Shown here in pieces: positions 59,895 to 64,000 of a stretch of 64,000 nt of DNA. The stretch's first letter is position 1. The number at the start of each line of letters is the position of its first letter. Source of the stretch: Acidobacteriota bacterium (GTDB taxonomy: Bacteria > Actinomycetota > Acidimicrobiia > Acidimicrobiales > Acidimicrobilacustridaceae). The stretch is taken from NCBI GenBank assembly GCA_018969405.1, contig JAGWYK010000002.1:1-64000 (forward strand). Reading direction: 5' to 3'. The notes under the pieces were generated by a model. It made no database searches and was not told the DNA's origin. It saw only the letters and a list, made by a program, of their open reading frames with translations. Made by a program: the position numbers and the translations under genes.

Positions 59895-60200
59895 TCAGAT
59901 CAGGCGCATCTGCTCGGTCCGCGCCGCCCGCTCGGCGAGCGGCTCCCAGGTGATGCCACCGCGCGGTCCCACGACGCGCACCTCGACCTGCTCGACCGGG
60001 ATGGCCCGCAGGCCGCCCCGGGAGTCGCGCACGCTGAGCGAGCCGTCGGCCTCGCGGCGCGCCACGGTGGCCTCCTTCCACCGCTCGCTGTCGCGGCGGC
60101 GGAACCGCACGCGGTCACCGACGGTGAGTCCGAGTCCGGCCAGAGCCGGATCGGTGAGTCCGATCGGTGCACTCGTCCTCGTCCGACGCGGCGCGGCCAT
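59895..60200 (-). CDS. Small hypothetical protein with SH3/Tudor-like core
   Basis: A 101-residue protein. A basic N-terminus (MAAPRRTRTSAP) is followed by a beta-rich core with VGDRVRFRRRDSERW, ATVARREADGSLSVRD and GLRAIPVEQVEVRVVG, which looks like a small SH3- or Tudor-like barrel able to bind nucleic acid or protein. No named family is recognised. ATG 60200 lies 2 bp after the stop of the LLM gene at 60203, so it is co-transcribed with it. The frame is well formed and uses the local codon pattern. Confidence 0.65.
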   Translation of the reverse strand: MAAPRRTRTSAPIGLTDPALAGLGLTVGDRVRFRRRDSERWKEATVARREADGSLSVRDSRGGLRAIPVEQVEVRVVGPRGGITWEPLAERAARTEQMRLI

Positions 60201-60202
60201 GG

Positions 60203-61204
60203 TCAGCGGGCGGTCGCGGCGGCGACGAGGGTGTCGTCGATGACCTGCTGGCGATCGGCACCCCAGGGCATCGGCATGATGACCGGGACCTCGACCCCGG
60301 CGTCGACATAGGCCCGCACGGTGGCCCGCACATGATCGGCATCGCCGAGCACGTCGATGGCATCAACCATGCGATCGGACACGGCGGCGACCGCACCGTC
60401 GCGGTCGCCGGCGGCGTGGCGGGCACGGATCTCGGCCACCTCGTCGGCGAAGCCGGCCCGGACGAAGTTGGCGGCATAGGAGTCGACCACGGCGTAGGAG
60501 AAGATGTCGCGGCGGCCCCGATCGAGGTTCGGCTCGCGCTCGGTGACACCCACGTGCACATAGGCGTAGACGGTGGCGTCGCCGCCCTGTCGGATCTGCT
60601 CCACCGACCAGCCCACGTGATCGGCCGGCAGATAGTTGAGCAGCACGCCATCGGCGAGTTCGCCGCCGAGGGCGAGCATGCGGGGGTTGAGCGCGGCGAG
60701 GATGATGCGGGGACGGCGCTCGCCCGGATCGATGCCGAGCCGGAAGCCCTTGACCCGGTAGAAGTCGCCGTCGAAGGAGACCTTCTCGCCGCTGAGACAT
60801 TGGCGCAGCAGGGTGAGGTACTCGCGGGTCTGGGCCAGCGGTCGGTCGCCGTACTCGGCCCCATGCCAGCGGGCCACCACCGCCGGGGAGGAGATGCCGA
60901 CTCCGAGCAGGATGTCGCGATCGGGGTGGAGCGCCTGCAGCGTGGCCGCTCCCATGGCGGTGACCGCCGGGGTGCGCAGCTGCAGGGCCAGCACACCGGT
61001 GCCCAGCGAGAGCGACGGGGCGGCGGCCCCGATGGCGGCGAGGGTCGAGAAGGCCTCCATGCCGACGGTCTCGGCCACCCAGAACGACTCGTAGCCGAGG
61101 TCGACGGCCCGGGCGGCGGCGCGCATCCCAGCGGCGGGGCCGAGGGCTGAGAAGCTGGCGAAGGTCAGTCCGATCGGGGTCGGACCACGGTCGGAGGCGG
61201 GCAC
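60203..61204 (-). CDS. LLM-class (F420-dependent type) oxidoreductase
   Basis: A 333-residue luciferase-like barrel: IGLTFASFSALGPAAGMRAA, YESFWVAETVGMEAFSTLAA, LSLGTGVLALQLRTPAVTAMGAATLQAL, ILLGVGISSPAVV and RIILAALNPRMLALGGELADGVLLNYL. It belongs to the same group as the protein at 58884. GTG 61204 follows TAGCGT at 7 bp. The small SH3-like gene follows at 2 bp. Substrate and cofactor are inferred from family only. Confidence 0.87.
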   Translation of the reverse strand: MPASDRGPTPIGLTFASFSALGPAAGMRAAARAVDLGYESFWVAETVGMEAFSTLAAIGAAAPSLSLGTGVLALQLRTPAVTAMGAATLQALHPDRDILLGVGISSPAVVARWHGAEYGDRPLAQTREYLTLLRQCLSGEKVSFDGDFYRVKGFRLGIDPGERRPRIILAALNPRMLALGGELADGVLLNYLPADHVGWSVEQIRQGGDATVYAYVHVGVTEREPNLDRGRRDIFSYAVVDSYAANFVRAGFADEVAEIRARHAAGDRDGAVAAVSDRMVDAIDVLGDADHVRATVRAYVDAGVEVPVIMPMPWGADRQQVIDDTLVAAATAR

Positions 61205-61211
61205 GAGTCCG

Positions 61212-61217
61212 ACGCTA
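61212..61217 (-). promoter_or_regulatory. -10 element of the LLM gene at 60203
   Basis: TAGCGT ends 7 bp before GTG 61204. No Shine-Dalgarno sequence is present. Confidence 0.5.
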
Positions 61218-61301
61218 CCGCCACCGGCAGGGTCCGTCGGGCACCTTCGGAACGCAGGAAGAAATGATGCACCTGAAACACGCGCGTCACATCTTTGCCT
61301 C

Positions 61302-61307
61302 TACGAT
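61302..61307 (+). promoter_or_regulatory. Possible -10 of the 57-residue protein gene
   Basis: TACGAT lies 53 bp upstream of ATG 61361, leaving a leader that carries AGGAG. Confidence 0.4.
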
Positions 61308-61360
61308 GCGTCCAGCAGTTCCCACCTCTGCGAGCGGCCCCGGCCACGACAGGAGACACC

Positions 61361-61534
61361 ATGACCGAAACTCAAGAGCTCGACACCACCATCGCCGAAG
61401 CCCTCTCGATCATCGATGGCGCCCTGGGCGAGATGCTCAATCGTGAGCTCGTGAGTACCAGCGAGGTCGCCGACCTCCTGCTCGATGTCCGCACCATCCT
61501 CAAGCACGACCCAGAGGTGCTGAGCCCGAACTGA
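61361..61534 (+). CDS. Small acidic helical protein (57 residues), unknown function
   Basis: The frame reads MTETQELDTTIAEALSIIDG, then GALGEMLNRELVSTSEVADL and LLDVRTILKHDPEVLSPN. It is acidic, has no cysteine and no membrane segment, and most of it should form two amphipathic helices. ATG 61361 has AGGAG at 5 bp (61351-61355). A strong hairpin follows 38 bp after the stop. A promoter, leader, good ribosome site and terminator around so short a frame argue that it is a real, possibly abundant protein. I do not recognise a family. Confidence 0.75.
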   Translation: MTETQELDTTIAEALSIIDGALGEMLNRELVSTSEVADLLLDVRTILKHDPEVLSPN

Positions 61535-61572
61535 TCCGGTCGGGGTCCCGGCCCCGCCATCACGATCGCTCG

Positions 61573-61599
61573 AGGGGCGCGGCTTCCTGCCGCGCCCCT
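61573..61599 (+). terminator. Hairpin terminator after the 57-residue protein gene
   Basis: An 11-bp perfect stem, AGGGGCGCGGC with GCCGCGCCCCT, around loop TTCCT. There is no U-tract; GCGTCC is at 61603-61608. Confidence 0.85.
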
Positions 61600-61646
61600 T
61601 GCGCGTCCAGACACGAGTGCCCCGAGGAACCGGTCGTTGCCCGGGT

Positions 61647-62246
61647 TCAGCGGTCGAGGCTGGTGTGCTTGAACTCGTTGAGCGAGGGCCAGTCGCCCAG
61701 CATGGCGACGAGACGCTCCACGGTGCGCCGAGCATCGGCGGCATCGGTGGGGAGATCCATGAGGCGCACGAAGGCGGCCCGTCCATCGACCATGAAGGTC
61801 GGCACGCCCCAGACGTCGAGGTCAGTGGCCACCCGGGTGTGCTCGTCGCGGATGGTGGCGAGGGGTCGTCCGGTGGCCACCTCGGCGAACACCGGATCGG
61901 GATCGACGCCGTTGGCGGCGAGCAGCTCGCGCAGCACCGGCTCGTCGCGCAGCTGGGCACCCTGGGCGTGGCGGGCCTCGAACAGGGCCCGATGCACGGT
62001 GGGGAACTGCTCGGGCCGGGTGTCGCGCACGACCACGGCCGCCTGCAGGGCGAGGATGCCGGTGTCATCGGCGGGGCGCTCCCAGATCGGGGACTCACCC
62101 TCCTCCACGTGCACCTGCCCGAGGGAGAACGGGACGAACTCGACCGACCAGTCGGCTCCGTCGAGCAGACCGTCGACGATGTGCTTGTGGACGATGCGGG
62201 CGAACGGACAGCGGTAGTCCCAGGTGATCCCGAAGGTGATGGTCAT
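61647..62246 (-). CDS. DsbA-family (FrnE/HCCA-isomerase-like) protein
   Basis: A 199-residue thioredoxin-fold protein with a helical insertion, no signal peptide, hence cytoplasmic. The N-terminal site is WDYRCPFARIVHKHI, a CPFA in place of CxxC, so it has only the first cysteine and could be a thiol transferase or isomerase rather than a disulfide oxidase. VWGVPTFMVDGRAAF provides the cis-Pro loop. LFEARHAQGAQLRDEPVL lies in the insertion. ATG 62246 has a strong GGAGG upstream. The thiol partner is perhaps mycothiol; this is inference. Confidence 0.85.
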   Translation of the reverse strand: MTITFGITWDYRCPFARIVHKHIVDGLLDGADWSVEFVPFSLGQVHVEEGESPIWERPADDTGILALQAAVVVRDTRPEQFPTVHRALFEARHAQGAQLRDEPVLRELLAANGVDPDPVFAEVATGRPLATIRDEHTRVATDLDVWGVPTFMVDGRAAFVRLMDLPTDAADARRTVERLVAMLGDWPSLNEFKHTSLDR

Positions 62247-62284
62247 GGTGGTCGAACCTCCCGATGGAGACGGATGGACCGGGG

Positions 62285-62836
62285 TCAGCGGTCGCGGTAG
62301 AGCGGCCAGACCCTGCGGGCGATGGCGCCGAGCGCCAGACCGACGGTGACGCCACCGACCACATCGGAGGCGTGATGGATGCGGACATGGATTCGGCTGG
62401 CCGCCACGAGCCCGCCGAGACCGAACAGGGCGATCCTCGTGGGCCGACTCGAGCGCTGGCTGAGCAGGATGCCTGCCACCATGGCGGTGCTGGAGTGACC
62501 GCTCGGGAAGCTGGTGGTGAGCGGGATGCGCATGCGGTGGGGGCGGGGCTCCTGGACCACGGGTCGCTCGCGCTTGAACTGCGTCTTGATGACACCGTTG
62601 ATGATGACCGACTCGGCGGCCAGCGCAGCGGCGAAGCGCCAGGCGGCGCGTTCGTCCTCGGCCGAGCGCAGACCGCGCAGGAACGCCAGCAAGACCCAGA
62701 TCAGACCGAAGTCGCCCAGTTCGGTGAGCGCGTAGAGGATGCGATCGGCCGGTTCGGTGCCACGGAGACGGTCGAACCAGCCGTCGACCATGGTGTCGAA
62801 GCGGTCGACGGGGGAGTCGGTCTCGGGGGGAGTCAC
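62285..62836 (-). CDS. PAP2-superfamily phosphatase
   Basis: A 183-residue membrane-associated phosphatase. The three PAP2 motifs are clear: KTQFKRERP (motif 1), SFPSGHSSTAM (motif 2, with the His) and RIHVRIHHASDVVGG (motif 3, nucleophilic His). Members dephosphorylate phosphatidate, undecaprenyl diphosphate or polyprenyl phosphates. GTG 62836 follows TAGAGT at 8 bp; ATG 62791 is a shorter alternative. It lies 47 bp after the RecB-type nuclease gene on the same strand. Confidence 0.88.
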   Translation of the reverse strand: MTPPETDSPVDRFDTMVDGWFDRLRGTEPADRILYALTELGDFGLIWVLLAFLRGLRSAEDERAAWRFAAALAAESVIINGVIKTQFKRERPVVQEPRPHRMRIPLTTSFPSGHSSTAMVAGILLSQRSSRPTRIALFGLGGLVAASRIHVRIHHASDVVGGVTVGLALGAIARRVWPLYRDR

Positions 62837-62844
62837 GGGGGTCG

Positions 62845-62850
62845 ACTCTA
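62845..62850 (-). promoter_or_regulatory. -10 element of the PAP2 gene
   Basis: TAGAGT ends 8 bp before GTG 62836. No Shine-Dalgarno sequence is present. Confidence 0.4.
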
Positions 62851-62882
62851 GGGGAGTGGACCCCAGCTCGGCACAGGCGGTC

Positions 62883-63713
62883 TCAGGCGTGCGGACCTCC
62901 GGCCCGCAGGGCCGCTGCGGTCTCGAGGCCGAGCTCCAGTGAACCGCCCTGGGCGGGGCAGAAGTCCCGGTAGTCGCACCAGTCGCACAATCGGGAGGGC
63001 TTGGCCTGGAAGTTCTCGCGATCGCAGGCCGTGACGATGGCCTCCCACACGGCACGGACCTTGCGCTCGATGGCGCGGGTGGACTGGTCGGTGGGGAGAT
63101 CGGCGACGATGGTGCGGTCGCCGAGGAACAGCAGCTGCACGCGCCCGGGTCGGGCGTCATAGTTCTGTTCGACCAGGTACGAGTAGATGTGCACCCCCAC
63201 CAGACGGGACTGCGCGAACCGGGGGTTGGGTGACCGGCCCGTCTTGTAGTCGGTGACGACGAGCGTGCCGTCGGGCTGTGTCTCGAGGCGGTCGATGATG
63301 CCGCGCAGCAGCATGCCGGTGGTGGGGTCGGTGTGCTCCAGATGCAGTTCGAGACCGGTGGGCTCCACCTCGGTGGGATCCTCGACGGCGAAGTAGGCCT
63401 CGACCAGGCGGGCTGCGTCGGTGAAGAACTGCTCCTGCTGGTCGGCGGGCAGGGCGAGTTCGATCCATTCGGGATCGGTGGGAAGTTCGGCCCGAGCCTC
63501 GGCGAGGCACTGCTGGGCGGCGGCCCGGTCGCGGGCCGGGGCCTCGAGGGTCATGAGGCGCTCCAGGGCGGCATGGACCAGCGTGCCCTTGACCGTGGCC
63601 ACCGTGGGTGCCGAGGGGATGCGCTCGATGGCCTCGAACCGGAAGGCGAGGGGGCAGTCGGTGAACGAGGAGATCTTGGAGGGCGAGAGCGAGGACGGGA
63701 GCGGGAGGGCCAT
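62883..63713 (-). CDS. RecB-family PD-(D/E)XK exonuclease with iron-sulfur cysteines
   Basis: A 276-residue nuclease of the RecB/Cas4-like group. LSPSKISSFTDCPLAFRFEAIERIP holds the first cysteine. GTLVHAALERLM, LRGIIDRLET (Asp) and VVTDYKTGRSPNP (Asp and Lys) form the nuclease site. LCDWCDYRDFCP near the C-terminus gives three more cysteines, matching the four-Cys iron-sulfur clasp of AddB, Cas4 and similar proteins. No helicase, cas or recombination genes are adjacent, so a CRISPR role is not indicated. ATG 63713 follows TAGCGT at 6 bp. Confidence 0.9.
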   Translation of the reverse strand: MALPLPSSLSPSKISSFTDCPLAFRFEAIERIPSAPTVATVKGTLVHAALERLMTLEAPARDRAAAQQCLAEARAELPTDPEWIELALPADQQEQFFTDAARLVEAYFAVEDPTEVEPTGLELHLEHTDPTTGMLLRGIIDRLETQPDGTLVVTDYKTGRSPNPRFAQSRLVGVHIYSYLVEQNYDARPGRVQLLFLGDRTIVADLPTDQSTRAIERKVRAVWEAIVTACDRENFQAKPSRLCDWCDYRDFCPAQGGSLELGLETAAALRAGGPHA

Positions 63714-63719
63714 GGGCCA

Positions 63720-63725
63720 ACGCTA
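63720..63725 (-). promoter_or_regulatory. -10 element of the RecB-family nuclease gene
   Basis: TAGCGT ends 6 bp before ATG 63713. No Shine-Dalgarno sequence is present. Confidence 0.5.
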
Positions 63726-63772
63726 CGCAGTCCCGGTGACAGGCGCCGGGGGATCCGGCGGGTTGCGTGCTG

Positions 63773-64000
63773 CTACGCGAACGCCGTGGCGATCGAACGG
63801 GCCACGAGGGCCGGGTCCTCCAACGGACCGAAGTGGGCCAGGGTCGGGATCGACTCGACCACGGCGTCGGGGAGGTTCTCGGCGATGGCCTGGCCGAACA
63901 CCGCCGGCACGGTCTCCTCGATGCCGAGGGCGATGGTGACCGGGCAGTGCACCTCGCCCAGGGCGAGGAAGGCCTGATGGGCCGAGCCGTGGGCGTACAC
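63773..64000 (-). CDS. Alpha/beta-hydrolase, C-terminal part only
   Basis: Only the last 75 or so residues lie in the window; the start is beyond the right edge. VHCPVTIALGIEETVPAVFGQAIAENLPDA and SIPTLAHFGPLEDPALVARSIATAF are typical of the end of an alpha/beta-hydrolase, with the catalytic His in LAHFGPLEDP. It is on the same strand as the nuclease gene, 59 bp upstream of it. The substrate cannot be inferred. Confidence 0.75.
   Translation of the reverse strand: MYAHGSAHQAFLALGEVHCPVTIALGIEETVPAVFGQAIAENLPDAVVESIPTLAHFGPLEDPALVARSIATAFA

Noticed and set aside
62883-63713. RecB-like nuclease considered as Cas4
   Set aside because: It has the four-Cys pattern shared by many such nucleases, but there is no CRISPR array or cas gene nearby.
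1-64000. Mobile elements, integrases, prophage genes
   Set aside because: No transposase, integrase or phage protein, no terminal inverted repeats, and even base composition throughout.

Overview
The window is chromosomal DNA of a high-G+C Gram-positive bacterium (about 70% G+C by eye), most likely an actinobacterium of the Acidimicrobiia type. Supporting signs are: a mycothiol S-conjugate amidase (mca); a CofC/FbiD-type enzyme of coenzyme F420 synthesis plus four luciferase-like (LLM) oxidoreductases; an actinobacterial imuA'-imuB-dnaE2 SOS mutasome with a textbook LexA operator; many GTG starts; and many genes that appear to be leaderless. The placement as Acidimicrobiia is an inference from gene style, not from a search. 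I see no insertion sequence, prophage, integrase or CRISPR array.

Layout. 1-2.6 kb: the end of gltX, a YdcF-like protein, tRNA-Gln(CUG) with promoter and terminator, and a LOG-family hydrolase. 2.6-16.8 kb: a geranylgeranyl reductase, then a dense catabolic region with three SDRs, a SnoaL-like protein, an ACAD10-type phosphotransferase, an old-yellow-enzyme reductase, an EthD-like protein, a TauD dioxygenase, an LLM enzyme, a D-aminoacylase, an MFS exporter and a cytochrome P450. 17-25.3 kb: an SGNH lipoprotein, tRNA-Glu(CUC), a peptide-type solute-binding lipoprotein and two large secreted subtilases, one with RCC1 repeats and one with three copies of an unnamed module. 25.3-36.5 kb: a nucleotide cyclase, thioesterase, aquaporin, amidase, a Tat-exported aminoacylase homologue, a DEDDh exonuclease, PIN-PhoH, DUF429, a PIG-L deacetylase and cofC. 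36.5-42.9 kb: a cytosolic glycosidase-like protein, a second solute-binding protein closely related to the first, rnhB, a membrane protein, an Nfu-N protein and an LLM enzyme. 43-48.7 kb: the SOS mutasome. 48.8-64 kb: DoxX, alcohol dehydrogenase, thioesterases, mca with a membrane protein and a GNAT, ChbG-like deacetylase, nuclease, thiolase, LLM enzymes, small proteins, a DsbA-like protein, PAP2 phosphatase, a RecB-type nuclease and the end of an alpha/beta hydrolase.

How the genes fit together. Secreted proteases and peptide-type binding proteins suggest use of external peptides, although no permease genes are present here. The SDR, LLM, P450, thiolase and thioesterase genes suggest oxidation of lipids, steroids or similar hydrophobic compounds with F420 or flavin chemistry. 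The imuA'-imuB-dnaE2 operon is the DNA-damage mutagenesis system.

Three window-wide patterns are worth more than any single gene. (1) At least 21 genes have a TANNNT -10 hexamer ending 6-8 nt before an ATG or GTG and no Shine-Dalgarno sequence, the signature of leaderless mRNAs. (2) At six loci a short tandem repeat (12-17 bp unit) sits on or beside a stop codon, in four clear cases copying the stop codon itself. (3) The strong hairpin terminators lack a U-tract and are instead followed by GCGTCC or a near match.
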